Part shown: positions 1-12,018 of the stretch, piece after piece
How positions within the stretch are numbered: the first letter of the stretch is position 1
How the letters are laid out: every line of letters begins with the position of its first letter
Source: Myxococcota bacterium
Lineage (GTDB): Bacteria; Myxococcota_A; UBA9160; UBA6930
Assembly (NCBI GenBank): GCA_028277885.1
Contig: JANQFK010000012.1
Coordinates: 1 to 56,014 of the forward strand
Reading direction: 5' to 3'
Length of the DNA stretch: 56,014 nucleotides
Notes under the pieces: model-generated
The model's input: only the letters and a program-made list of their open reading frames with translations
Told to the model about the DNA's origin: nothing
The model's database searches: none
Translations under genes and position numbers: made by a program

Positions 1-77
1 TGGCGGGGCGGACGGGACTCGAACCCGCAACTTCCGGCGTGACAGGCCGGTGCTCTAACCAATTGAACTACCGCCCC
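1..77 (-). tRNA. tRNA-Asp (GTC)
   Basis: Read on the minus strand this folds as a cloverleaf. The acceptor stem is GGGGCGG with CCGCCCC, followed by discriminator G and an encoded CCA at bases 3-1. The anticodon arm is CCGGC-CTGTCAC-GCCGG, giving anticodon GTC (Asp). The T arm has GGTTCGAGTCC. The 3' end coincides with the window edge. Confidence 0.95.
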
Positions 78-134
78 CCAAGGCGTCCTGCGGGAGCCCA
101 GTCGTTAGCCGAATCGGCCCCGGGGCGCAAAAGC

Positions 135-803
135 TTAGGCGTTTCCGCTGCTTTCGGCCGCGGCCGCCTGCATCTGGATGGCCTGCATCTGCATCACGAT
201 GGTCATGTCGCCGGTCACCACGATGCGGCCGGACATGAAGGCCTGCATGGGGTCGAGCTCGCCGCGCCCCATGGCGTCGGCGTCCTCGGCGGTGAGGCTC
301 AGGGTGGCGGTGGGCTCGGGGGGGATCGGGCCCGGGCCGAGCTTGAAGGCCACGGCCCAGTCGCCGCCCTCCCCGCCCGTCACCACCATCTTGATCACGC
401 CGTCGAGCTTCTGGAGCTGCTCGAGGGCGGCGGGGTTGGGCGGGCCTCCCATCTGTCCCATCTGGCCGGGCCGGGCGGCGGCGGGCTCGGAGCCGGGCCT
501 GAAGAGGGTGGCGGCCTGCTTGCCGATGGCGCCGCCGCGGCCCTCCCACAGGCAGCCGCGCCAGTCGTCGACGCTCTGCACCACCGTGAAGGCGGTCTCG
601 TCCCGGGACGCCGACTGGACCGCCATCGCGCCGCCCTTCACCTCGAAGACCCACTGGCCGCCGCCCTCGCCGGCGAGCTGGACACCGAGGCGGGTCTCGA
701 CCCGGCGCGCCGCCTCGGGCAGGTCCGCGGCCGCGAAGGCCTGGGGGAGCCACTCCTCGAAGAAGCTCGTGGGCGGGACGGGCGAAGCGGGGAACTCGGC
801 CAT
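135..803 (-). CDS. SCP2 sterol-binding-domain-like protein
   Basis: Predicted cytoplasmic protein of 222 aa. The middle and C-terminal parts resemble the SCP2/sterol-carrier fold. They alternate hydrophobic strands with GDWAVAFKLG and end in the typical DPMQAFMSGRIVVTGDM segment (a low-activity lipid-binding pocket helix) and a Met/Gln-rich tail. The family binds lipids or acyl-CoA, or acts as a module in lipid metabolism; the ligand here is unknown. The ATG at 803 was chosen over an upstream in-frame start because AGGAGAG lies about 8 nt before it. It is divergent from the secreted protein at 945, with about 140 nt between them. The fold assignment is by motif recognition only. Confidence 0.7.
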   Translation of the reverse strand: MAEFPASPVPPTSFFEEWLPQAFAAADLPEAARRVETRLGVQLAGEGGGQWVFEVKGGAMAVQSASRDETAFTVVQSVDDWRGCLWEGRGGAIGKQAATLFRPGSEPAAARPGQMGQMGGPPNPAALEQLQKLDGVIKMVVTGGEGGDWAVAFKLGPGPIPPEPTATLSLTAEDADAMGRGELDPMQAFMSGRIVVTGDMTIVMQMQAIQMQAAAAESSGNA

Positions 804-944
804 GGGGTGCTCTCCTGGTCGGTGAGGCAGGTGGAGCGGGATGCTAGCGGAGCGGAGCGCCCCTCGGCGGGCCGCTTGACGCGAGCCGCCCGGCGCTGGC
901 AACCTGGGGTCCCATCATCGGGGCGTCCCAGGAGGAGAGGGCCC

Positions 945-1610
945 ATGCGCCTGTGGAGGTGGACCTGGATCTTGTTGCTGGCCGCGGCTCCGGGCCTCGC
1001 CTTCGATCGCGCGGGCTCGGGCATCGCGGGGGACCGGACCCTCGGTGGGAGCGTCTCTGCCAACCCGGTGGCGAGCAACCGGCCGGCCCCCGCGGCCCCG
1101 AGCGCGCCCGCACCGGCGACCCCGACCGCGACCGACGCCGCCGCACTCTGCGAGATGATCCGCATCAACGGGCTCGAAGCCCCGGCGTCGCTGGACTGCT
1201 CTGGCTCGCTCGCACCGCCCTGCCCGTGCGCCGACTACGCCCTCTTCAGTGATGCGCTGGCCGCTGCCCAGGCGGCGAACGCGAGCTGCCAGCTCGCCTC
1301 CGGCTCCCTCGACACCGACTCGAATGGCGTCCTGGATCTCGTCGCCACCGTGGCCCGCGGCTCCGGCCAGATTCTCGTCTCGCGCCCACAGGTCCTGGTG
1401 GTGGAACGAGAGGGCCTGGATCCCCAATGGTTCTTCCTGGCTCCGACCTCGCGCTGCGGCGGCCCGCTCCCCTCGACCTCGTTCGGTCCCGACCTGACCA
1501 ACGAGCAGGTCGCCGCCTGCCTGGCCCTGATCGGCGAGGCCCTGGGGAGCTGCGGCACGCCGCCGCCGTCCTTCTCGTTCCCGGACACGGTTCCGCCCCC
1601 GCTCGAGTAG
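945..1610 (+). CDS. secreted Cys-containing protein with a DxDxNG motif
   Basis: Protein of 221 aa starting at the ATG at 945, preceded by AGGAGGAGAGG. The N-terminus MRLWRWTWILLLAAAPGLAF is a clear signal peptide, so export is likely. A Pro/Ala linker (about residues 45-65) is followed by a domain with several Cys (ALC, DCS, PCPC, SCQ, SRCGG, ACL, SCG) that probably form disulfides. DTDSNGVLD at residues 123-131 resembles an EF-hand or thrombospondin-type-3 calcium loop. I recognise no family. It reads toward the hydrolase at 1644 with a 33-nt gap, so cotranscription is possible. Longer in-frame extensions upstream lack a signal peptide and look like readthrough of GC-rich DNA. Confidence 0.65.
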   Translation: MRLWRWTWILLLAAAPGLAFDRAGSGIAGDRTLGGSVSANPVASNRPAPAAPSAPAPATPTATDAAALCEMIRINGLEAPASLDCSGSLAPPCPCADYALFSDALAAAQAANASCQLASGSLDTDSNGVLDLVATVARGSGQILVSRPQVLVVEREGLDPQWFFLAPTSRCGGPLPSTSFGPDLTNEQVAACLALIGEALGSCGTPPPSFSFPDTVPPPLE

Positions 1611-1643
1611 CGCGGCGGCCTGCGGGTTCCCTCCCGGGCACGC

Positions 1644-3830
1644 ATGGATCGAGACGTCCCGGCAGCCCGAGCCCGGCGGCCCTGGGGCCCGGGCCTCGCC
1701 CAGGCCGTGCGAGGCGCCGCGATCGGGATCGCGCTCGCCACGCTCGTCGGGTGGGCGGTGGCGAGCGCGACGCTCTTCGTGGGGCTGCCGCGACTCCTCC
1801 TCGGTGCGGGGGTCGGGCTGCTGCTGGGCGGCGCGGCCAGCGTCGGCGCCTGGCTCGGCGTTCGGCTCCTGCTCCCGACCGCGGCTCCGCTGGCGGCGGC
1901 CGGGGTGGCGGCGCTGCTCCTGGTCGAGGCCGTCGCGCTCGCCACGGGCGAGCCGGCGCGCAGCGTCTTCGCCGCAACCCTCGCCGGGGCGGGGGCGCTG
2001 GGCGCGCTGGGGGCCTGGGCGATCCCGTCGCGGCCGCGGCGCGCACCGCTCGGGCTCGGGAGCCTGGGGCTCCTCGCCATCGCGCTCGTGGGCGCCGTGG
2101 CGGACCGCGGCGTCGAGCCCGAGGCCGTGGCGACGGCGGCCGCGCCCGGCCGGACCGACGGCGCGGGCGACCTCGATCCCGGCGCGCCGGGCCCCCACAC
2201 GGTGCGGCGCTGGAGCTACGGGAGCGGGGACGATCGCCATCGGCCCGAGTACGCGGCGGGCGCCACGCGCACCACCCGGCCCCTCGACGCCACCGGTCGC
2301 CTGCCGGACTGGACGGGCCTCTCGGGCTGGCTGCGCACCCGCTTCTGGGGGTTCGGCCCCGAGCGGCTGCCCGTGAACGCCCGGGTCTTCATGCCCGAGG
2401 GCGAGGGGCCCTTCCCGCTGGTCCTCGTCGTGCACGGCAACCACCCGATGGAGCGCTTCTCCGACGCCGGCTACGCGTACCTCGGCGAGCACCTGGCGAG
2501 CCGGGGCTTCGCGGTGGCGTCCCTCGACCAGAACTTCCTGAACCGGTCGCACTTCGCGGACGCGCTGCGGCCCTTCGACGGCGAGTTCGAGGTGCGCGCC
2601 GAGGGTGTGCTCGCGCACCTGCGCGCCTGGCGGCGCTGGGCCAGGACGCCCGGCGACCCGCTCCACGGACGCATCGAGGTCGAGCGCGTGCTGCTGGTGG
2701 GCCACTCGCGGGGCGGCGAGGCCGTGGCGCTGGCGGCGCGGCGGGCCGCCGCCGAGGGCCTGGGGGTCCGCGGCGTCGTCGGCCTGGCGCCCGTCGCGAA
2801 CCGGGTGCGCGTGGACGGAGCGCCGCTGGTGCTCCGGGATGTCGGCTACCTGGTCCTCCACGGCTCCCACGACGCCAGCATCCGCTCCTTCGAGGGCGTG
2901 GGCCAGCTCGAGCGCGTGCGGCTTCCTGAGGCGGGCCCGGCCTTCAAGGCCGCGGTGTGGATCGAGGGGGCGAACCACGGGCAGTTCAACCGGCTCTGGG
3001 GCCGCGACGACCTGTGGCGCCCCTTGCGCCCGTTGCTCGCCGCCGAGCGGCTGCTCGAGCCCGCCGCGCAGGAGCGCGCCACGCGGGTGCTCGTCACCGC
3101 CTTCGCCGAGGCGCTGCTGCGCGACGACCCGCGCTACCGGCGCTTCTTCCGGGACCCGCACGCCCTCGAGGCAGCGCTCCCCGGCATCCGGACCCGGATC
3201 GAGTTCCAGGCGTCGGGGTTCCGGGTGCTCTCCGACTACGAGGAGGACGGGGAGCGCGAGACGGCGAGCCTCGCCGGCGCGCGGCATCGGGCGTCCGGGC
3301 TCGCGCGCTGGAGCGAGGGCGAGGTCGAGCGTCGCTGGATCGGCGCGCCCGGCTTCACGCGGGCCGTGCAGCTCGGCTGGCAGCAGCGCGCCGGCACCGA
3401 GCCGCCCCGCTACGCGATCGACCTGCCCGCAGGCGCGGTGCCCCATGCCGACGCGGTCCTCTCGCTCTCCCTCGCCGATGCCGACTACGCGCGCGCGGAG
3501 GCCCGTCGCGAGCCCATCGACCTGAGCGTCGAGCTGACCGATGCCGCGGGCGTGCGCGTCGCGCTGCCCCTCGGGCGCTTCGGACGGCTCGATCCGCTCT
3601 ACGCCGAGCCCATGCTGCGGCCGGCGCTCTTCGCTCCGCGCCCGGAGATCGTGTTCCGCAGCTTCGCGCTTCCCCTCGCCGCCTTCGCGACCGCCGAGCC
3701 GGCCCTCGACGTCGCCCGGCTGCGCAGCGTGGCCCTCGTCTTCGATCGCACGCCTTCGGGTCTGCTGGTGCTCGACGACCTGGGCTGGCGGGCCCCCGAC
3801 CTCGCGGCGCGGGGCGCGGGCGGCAGCTAG
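1644..3830 (+). CDS. membrane-anchored alpha/beta hydrolase
   Basis: Protein of 728 aa. Roughly residues 20-155 form four or five hydrophobic helices, and the rest is a soluble domain with an alpha/beta-hydrolase core. VLVVHGNHP is the oxyanion region and GHSRGG (Ser355) the nucleophile elbow. GSHD (Asp410) and GANHGQFN (His445) complete a plausible Ser-Asp-His triad. The shape resembles dienelactone-hydrolase or PET-hydrolase-like esterases, but with an unusually long C-terminal beta-rich domain (about residues 520-728) of unknown role. The substrate cannot be inferred. It starts at the ATG at 1644 without a clear Shine-Dalgarno, 33 nt after the secreted protein. Tandem hairpins follow it. 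Confidence 0.72.
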   Translation: MDRDVPAARARRPWGPGLAQAVRGAAIGIALATLVGWAVASATLFVGLPRLLLGAGVGLLLGGAASVGAWLGVRLLLPTAAPLAAAGVAALLLVEAVALATGEPARSVFAATLAGAGALGALGAWAIPSRPRRAPLGLGSLGLLAIALVGAVADRGVEPEAVATAAAPGRTDGAGDLDPGAPGPHTVRRWSYGSGDDRHRPEYAAGATRTTRPLDATGRLPDWTGLSGWLRTRFWGFGPERLPVNARVFMPEGEGPFPLVLVVHGNHPMERFSDAGYAYLGEHLASRGFAVASLDQNFLNRSHFADALRPFDGEFEVRAEGVLAHLRAWRRWARTPGDPLHGRIEVERVLLVGHSRGGEAVALAARRAAAEGLGVRGVVGLAPVANRVRVDGAPLVLRDVGYLVLHGSHDASIRSFEGVGQLERVRLPEAGPAFKAAVWIEGANHGQFNRLWGRDDLWRPLRPLLAAERLLEPAAQERATRVLVTAFAEALLRDDPRYRRFFRDPHALEAALPGIRTRIEFQASGFRVLSDYEEDGERETASLAGARHRASGLARWSEGEVERRWIGAPGFTRAVQLGWQQRAGTEPPRYAIDLPAGAVPHADAVLSLSLADADYARAEARREPIDLSVELTDAAGVRVALPLGRFGRLDPLYAEPMLRPALFAPRPEIVFRSFALPLAAFATAEPALDVARLRSVALVFDRTPSGLLVLDDLGWRAPDLAARGAGGS

Positions 3831-3834
3831 CAGG

Positions 3835-3886
3835 GCGAGCCCTTGGGGCTCGCTCTGCGGCGGAAGCCGACCCGTCCTGGGTCGGC
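3835..3886 (+). terminator. tandem hairpins after the hydrolase gene
   Basis: Two perfect 8-bp hairpins lie in series just after the stop codon. The first is GCGAGCCC-TTG-GGGCTCGC (3835-3853) and the second GCCGACCC-GTCCT-GGGTCGGC (3866-3886). There is no T-run, so Rho-independent function is uncertain. Confidence 0.5.
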
Positions 3887-3944
3887 CTCCCGGCCGGCAA
3901 CCCCCGAGGGGCGCCGCTGGGGCCGGGGCGAGCACGGCCTCGCA

Positions 3945-3950
3945 TATACT
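3945..3950 (+). promoter_or_regulatory. -10-like TATACT just upstream of a start codon
   Basis: TATACT ends 11 nt before the ATG at 3962, and no Shine-Dalgarno lies between. Transcription from it would start within about 4 nt of the ATG, giving a leaderless or nearly leaderless message. Confidence 0.45.
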
Positions 3951-3961
3951 CGTCGTTCGTC

Positions 3962-5641
3962 ATGAGCTCCGCCGCGCCCGCCCTGCCCGCTGCCCCCTCG
4001 CCCTGGCTCCTGGGACGCTGGACCGACGTGCTGCTCGGCTACGGCCTCGCCTACCTGCTGAGCGTTCCGCTGTTCTTCGCGATCGCGCAGCTCGGCTGGG
4101 CCGGCGCGCCCTGGCTCACCATCGCGCTGGCCCTCGTGTTCAGCACGCCCCACTACGGGGCCACGCTGCTGCGCGTCTACGAGCGGCGCGAGGACCGGCG
4201 CCGCTACGTCGTCTTCGCGCTCTGGGCCACCCTCGCGCTCTCCGCGCTGTTCGTGGCCTCGCTCTACCACGTCGTGGTGGGCTCGCTGCTCCTCACCGCG
4301 TACCTGACCTGGGGGCCCTGGCACTTCTCGGGCCAGAACTACGGCCTGGTGCTGATGGCGCTGCGCCGCCGCGGCGTGCCCGTCGACGCCGGCCTGAAGC
4401 GGCTCGTGTACCTCACCTTCGTGCTCTCGGCCGGGCTCGCCATCCTGGCGCTCCACATGCGCGCCGGCTCCTACAGCTTCTCCGGCCAGTCCTACGACGC
4501 CTCGGGGACCTTCGGGCTGCTCTCCCTCGGCATCCCGCGCGCGGTGGCGCTGCCCCTCGTGGCAGGCGGCGTGGGGGCCTGGCTCGTGTGCGTGGGGTGG
4601 GCCGCGACGCGGCTGGTGCGCAGTGCGCCGCTGCGGGCGCTCGCGCCGGCGGGGCTGCTGCTCAGCATGCAGGCCCTCTGGTACCTGCCCGCCCTCACCA
4701 TCGGGCTGTTCGAGAGCGCGGCGGGCGGGTTCGCCTTCACGGCGATCTGGGTCGCCACCGCCCACGCGGTCCAGTACCTCTGGGTCACCTACTACTACGC
4801 GCGGCGCGAGGGACGCACGCCGAGCCTGGCGCGCTTCTACGGCCGCACCTGGCTGGCCGGCGGCCTGCTGCTGCTCCCCATCGTGGTGTTCGCGCCCGGG
4901 ATCGCGGGCGGCTGGGTGGCGAACGGCGCCGGCGTCGTGGTGCTGGGCGTCTCGGTGCTGAACCTCCACCACTTCATCCTCGACGGCGCCATCTGGAAGC
5001 TGCGCGACGGACGCGTGGCCCGGGTGCTGCTGCGGGACCAGCCGGTGGCACCGGACCCGATCGGACCCGCACGACGCGGCTGGCTGCGGCCCGCGGGCGC
5101 GGCGCTGCTCGCCCTCGGCGCCATTCCCCTGGCGCTCCAGGCCTGGGAGGCCCGGCTGCTCTGGGACATCTCCCGGAAGCCCGCCGAGGCAACGCGCATC
5201 TCGAGCGCGGCCGCCGACCTCGCGTGGCTGGGGCGGGCGCCCAAGGGCGTCTGGGGGAAGCTCGGCGCCGAGTACGAGCGCGCGGGCGAGCCGGCCCGCG
5301 CCCTCGAGGCCTACCGCCGCGAGCTGGCGCGCGACGAGCGTCCCGCCCCGTGGATCGCCAGCCGCGCCGCCTGGCTGCTGATCGACCGCAGCGAGCGGGA
5401 GCCCGAGGCCCTCGCCGAGGCCGAGCGCCTGGCGCGCTACCTGGTGCGCAGCCTGGGCAGCACGAAGCCCGACGGGCTCCAGACCCTCGCCACGGTCCAC
5501 GCCCGCGCGGGTCGCTGGCAGCGGGCGCTCGCCACCGCCCAGGCGGCGCTGCGCGTGGCCCGCGCCCAGGGCGACGAGCCCCGGGTGCGGGTGATCGAGG
5601 CCGAGGTCGCGCGCTACCGCAGCGCCCTCGAGCGCTCCTGA
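3962..5641 (+). CDS. polytopic membrane protein with C-terminal helical repeats
   Basis: Protein of 559 aa. About ten hydrophobic helices fill residues 20-395. They are followed by a soluble alpha-helical tail (about 410-559) whose pattern (YERAGEPARALEAYRRELAR; ATVHARAGRWQRALATAQAAL) looks like TPR repeats. Histidines sit at or near membrane segments: His64 (PHYGATLL), His103, His121 (WHFSGQNYG), His268 and His336-337 (LHHFILDG). This could be a metal site of the kind found in membrane di-iron or Brp/Blh-like proteins, but I cannot assign a family. The start is the ATG at 3962, which lacks a Shine-Dalgarno but has TATACT 11 nt upstream. Confidence 0.7.
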   Translation: MSSAAPALPAAPSPWLLGRWTDVLLGYGLAYLLSVPLFFAIAQLGWAGAPWLTIALALVFSTPHYGATLLRVYERREDRRRYVVFALWATLALSALFVASLYHVVVGSLLLTAYLTWGPWHFSGQNYGLVLMALRRRGVPVDAGLKRLVYLTFVLSAGLAILALHMRAGSYSFSGQSYDASGTFGLLSLGIPRAVALPLVAGGVGAWLVCVGWAATRLVRSAPLRALAPAGLLLSMQALWYLPALTIGLFESAAGGFAFTAIWVATAHAVQYLWVTYYYARREGRTPSLARFYGRTWLAGGLLLLPIVVFAPGIAGGWVANGAGVVVLGVSVLNLHHFILDGAIWKLRDGRVARVLLRDQPVAPDPIGPARRGWLRPAGAALLALGAIPLALQAWEARLLWDISRKPAEATRISSAAADLAWLGRAPKGVWGKLGAEYERAGEPARALEAYRRELARDERPAPWIASRAAWLLIDRSEREPEALAEAERLARYLVRSLGSTKPDGLQTLATVHARAGRWQRALATAQAALRVARAQGDEPRVRVIEAEVARYRSALERS

Positions 5642-5657
5642 GGCGCGGCCGGGGCAC

Positions 5658-5731
5658 TGGGCGCGAGAGGACTCGAACCTCCGACCCCCTGGGTGTAAAC
5701 CAGGTGCTCTAGCCAGCTGAGCTACACGCCC
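5658..5731 (-). tRNA. tRNA-Val (TAC)
   Basis: Minus-strand cloverleaf. The acceptor GGGCGTG pairs with CGCGCCC (one G-U). The D arm has GCTCAGCTGGCTAGAGC. The anticodon arm is CCTGG-TTTACAC-CCAGG, giving anticodon TAC (Val). The T arm is GGAGGTTCGAGTCCTCT. The 3' CCA is not encoded: the base after discriminator A is G. Confidence 0.94.
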
Positions 5732-5746
5732 GGTGCCCAGAGGGTA

Positions 5747-5818
5747 GGGGACGTTCCTTCACATTCTCAGTTACTCGCCCTCCGGGGGCCGGAAGTGAGA
5801 ATGTGAAGGAACGTCCCC
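5747..5818. repeat. REP-like palindrome, copy A
   Basis: A perfect 23-bp inverted repeat (arms 5747-5769 and 5796-5818) flanks a 26-nt GC-rich centre. Each arm reads GGGGACGTTCCTT, then three bases (CAC here), then ATTCTCA. The same arm recurs around the RAYT gene at 24471/25490 and at 28908/28973. It ends 1 nt before the lon stop codon, so it could also act as a transcript-end hairpin for lon. Confidence 0.85.
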
Positions 5819-5819
5819 C

Positions 5820-8309
<2,490 letters not shown>

Positions 8310-8327
8310 GATGTCCCTCTCGGGGGG

Positions 8328-8335
8328 AGGGTATA
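8328..8335 (-). promoter_or_regulatory. possible lon -10 region
   Basis: In the clpX-lon gap the minus strand reads TATACCCT about 19 nt before the lon start, overlapping both TATACC and TACCCT hexamers. No convincing -35 is visible. Lon could therefore have its own promoter as well as readthrough from clpX. Confidence 0.3.
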
Positions 8336-8345
8336 GCTAGCGGCG

Positions 8346-9589
<1,244 letters not shown>

Positions 9590-9593
<4 letters not shown>

Positions 9594-10225
9594 GAATCCT
9601 GACCTCCGCTGGAGCCGCCGCCGTTGGTCGCCGCCGGGGGACCGACGCGCTCGACCACCACCTGGTCCACCAGGCCGTAGTCCCGCGCCTCTTCTCCGGA
9701 CATATAATAATCCCGCTCGGTGTCCTGTGCGATCCGATCGAGGGGCTGGCCGGTGTGTCCGGCCAGGATCTCGTTGAGCCGCTCGCGCAATTTCAGGATC
9801 TCCCGCGCCTGGATGTCGATGTCAGTTGCCTGTCCCTGAAATCCCCCCCAGGGCTGATGAATCATGATGCGGGAGTTCGGAAGTGCGATCCGCTTGCCGG
9901 GCGTGCCCGCGGCGAGCAGCACCGCGCCCATCGAGGCAGCCTGCCCCACGCAGAAGGTGGAGATGTCGGCGCGGATGTACTGCATGGTGTCGTAGATCGC
10001 GAGGCCGGCCGTGACCGAGCCGCCCGGCGAGTTGACGTAGATGTGCACGTCGCGATCCGGGTCCTCGGCCTCGAGGAACAGCAGCTGGGCGATCACCAGG
10101 TTGGCGACGTCGTCGTCGATGGCGCCACCGAGGAAGATGATGCGGTCCTTGAGCAGCCGCGAATAGATGTCGTAGGCCCGCTCTCCGCGGTGGTTCTGCT
10201 CAACGACGATCGGAACCAGGGGCAT
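9590..10225 (-). CDS. clpP: ATP-dependent Clp protease proteolytic subunit ClpP
   Basis: ClpP of 211 aa, the serine peptidase that forms the degradation chamber. The catalytic triad is Ser98 (GQAASMG), His123 (MIHQPWGG) and Asp172 (TERDYYM). The Gly-rich handle [10 protein letters not shown] is present. The C-terminus is slightly extended with Gly/Ser ([11 protein letters not shown]). The start [10 protein letters not shown] is the usual ClpP N-terminus with no long propeptide. It lies about 195 nt downstream of tig and overlaps clpX by 4 nt. Confidence 0.98.
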
Positions 10226-10419
10226 GGATCACTCCAGCCGCGACCGGCGCCGGCACCTCGGGAGGTGCTGCCCGGACGGCCCATTCGGATTCTGACTCGC
10301 CAGACGGACCCCTGCCGCGGCTGGAGGGATGCCGCGGCCCCTTCACCCTAGCGCTCCCTCTCCGGCGGCGGCACGGCCGCTGGGGCCCGCAGGCGGGCCG
10401 GGAAGCGCAGCACTCTCAC

Positions 10420-11742
10420 CTAAGTCCCCGAAGACTGGGCGATTTTAGCCTGGGCGGCGAGATGATCAAGGGCCTTCTCCGCCACCCGCTCGAAGCGCAG
10501 GCCCTCGCGGCGCCCGCCCTCGGCGAAGTGCTTGCGGAGCCGGGCCGGCGCCATGCCCTGCTCCCGGGCCTGCTCCTCGATGTGGGCGTCGAGCTCGTCG
10601 TCCTCGACGCGCAGCTCCTCGGCCTCGGCCACGGCCTCGAGGACCAGCTCCTCGCGGATCTCGCGCTCGGCGGCCGGGCGCCACTGCTCGCGCCAGCTGG
10701 CGAGCTGCTCGTGGAGCGCGGCGTCGTCCATGGAGCCGCCGAGCTGGCGGTGCGCCATGGCGAGGCGCTGCTCCACGCGCCGCTCCACCAGGCCCGCCGG
10801 CACGTCGAAGGTGGTGCGCTCGAGGATCCAGCCGAGCAGGCTGCTGCGCAGCTCCTGGCGCGCGGCGCGCTCGCGGTGGCCGGCGAGGTCGCCGCGGATC
10901 CGGGCCTTCAGGTCGTCGAGGGTCTCGAAGTCGCCCAGCTGCTTGGCGAACTCGTCGTCCAGGGCGGGCAGCTCACGCCGCCGCACCGCCACCACCTTCA
11001 CCTCGAACACCGCCTGCTTGCCCGCCACGTCGGCGCTGGCGTAGTCGGCCGGGAACTCCACCTGGAGCTCGCGCTCCTCGCCGGCCCGGGCCCCCTCGAG
11101 CTGCTCCTCGAAGCCCGGGATGAAGCGGCCCGAGCCGAGCTCGATCACCGCGCCCTCGGCGCTGCCTCCCTCGAAGGCCTCGCCGTCGATGCGGCCCACG
11201 TAGTCGATGGTGAGGAAGCTGCCGCGCGCGGCCGCGGTGCCCTCCTCCTCGTCGACCAGGGGGGCGCGCCGCTCGCGCAGGCTCTCGAGCTCGCGCTCCA
11301 CCTCCTCGTCCGTGACCTCCACCGCGGGGCGCCGCCCCTCGAGGCCGGCGAGGTCCGGCAGCTCGACCACGGGCTTCACCTCGATGCGCGCCGTGTACCG
11401 GAACGCGGTGTCGGGCGCGGGCGGCTGGGCGTCGATGGAGGGCTCGGAGACCGGCACCACGTCGGCCTCGCCGAGGGCATCGGGCAGGGTCTCGGCCACC
11501 AGGGCGCGCTCGATGTCCTCGCCGATCGCCGCTCCGTAGAGCCGCTCGAGCACAGAGCGCGGCGTCTTGCCGGGCCGGAAGCCGCGCACCTTCACCCGCC
11601 TGGCGAGGTCGCGGTAGGCGCGGTCGAAGGCCCGGTTCACCCGGGCCGCGGCGACCTCCACGCCCAGGGAGCGCACCACCGCGCTCACCTCCTCGGTGGT
11701 GACCTGGACCGAGGGCTTGTCGCTCTTCTCCGCGCGGGCCAT
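10420..11742 (-). CDS. tig: trigger factor, ribosome-associated chaperone
   Basis: Trigger factor of 440 aa. The N-terminal ribosome-binding domain carries the signature region FRPGKTPRSVLERLYG (consensus GFRxGKxP). The FKBP-type prolyl isomerase domain starts near FLTIDYVGRIDGEAFEGG. The C-terminal part is the helical arms. It binds nascent chains at the ribosome exit tunnel. The ATG at 11742 (MARAEKSDKP) was chosen over the long upstream in-frame extension, because that extension would run through tRNA-Leu; GGGAGAA lies just before it. It is the first gene of the tig-clpP-clpX-lon block. Confidence 0.95.
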   Translation of the reverse strand: MARAEKSDKPSVQVTTEEVSAVVRSLGVEVAAARVNRAFDRAYRDLARRVKVRGFRPGKTPRSVLERLYGAAIGEDIERALVAETLPDALGEADVVPVSEPSIDAQPPAPDTAFRYTARIEVKPVVELPDLAGLEGRRPAVEVTDEEVERELESLRERRAPLVDEEEGTAAARGSFLTIDYVGRIDGEAFEGGSAEGAVIELGSGRFIPGFEEQLEGARAGEERELQVEFPADYASADVAGKQAVFEVKVVAVRRRELPALDDEFAKQLGDFETLDDLKARIRGDLAGHRERAARQELRSSLLGWILERTTFDVPAGLVERRVEQRLAMAHRQLGGSMDDAALHEQLASWREQWRPAAEREIREELVLEAVAEAEELRVEDDELDAHIEEQAREQGMAPARLRKHFAEGGRREGLRFERVAEKALDHLAAQAKIAQSSGT

Positions 11743-11798
11743 GGCGTTCTCCCGGACTCGGCTCGAAGGGTTGCGGGACGCAGCGGCGGGCCCGGCGG

Positions 11799-11879
11799 TA
11801 CCCGGGGCGGGATTCGAACCCGCACGCCCGAAGGCATCGGCTCCTAAGGCCGACGTGTCTGCCGTTCCACCACCCGGGT
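11799..11879 (-). tRNA. tRNA-Leu (TAG)
   Basis: Minus-strand cloverleaf. The acceptor ACCCGGG pairs with CCCGGGT, with discriminator A. The anticodon arm TCGGC-CTTAGGA-GCCGA gives anticodon TAG (Leu). A long variable arm (TGCCTTCGGGCG) is present, as expected for Leu. The T arm is GCGGGTTCGAATCCCGC. The 3' CCA is not encoded (the sequence reads CCG). It lies 57 nt upstream of tig on the same strand. Confidence 0.93.
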
Positions 11880-11909
11880 GAGGGCGCCAGCCTAGCAATC
11901 CCGTCTGCG

Positions 11910-11944
11910 CGGTCCCCGGGGCGACCGGCGTCCCCGGGGGACCG
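11910..11944. repeat. strong GC inverted repeat upstream of the PEP-CTERM gene
   Basis: CGGTCCCCGGGG (11910-11921) can pair with CCCCGGGGGACCG (11932-11944) with a single bulged base and a 10-nt loop. It lies between tRNA-Leu and the divergent PEP-CTERM gene. It could be an operator, a leader hairpin or incidental; function unknown. Confidence 0.4.
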
Positions 11945-12018
11945 TCCCCACGCTCATCTGCCACGTCGCTGGCCTCCGCGCCCACCTTCCCCAACGAGTT
12001 CCTGGGAAGGAGATGCTC

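Noticed and set aside
5747..5818. Palindrome as a riboswitch or attenuator for lon
   Set aside because: It lies after the lon stop, not in a leader, and recurs with the transposase, so a REP element is the better explanation.
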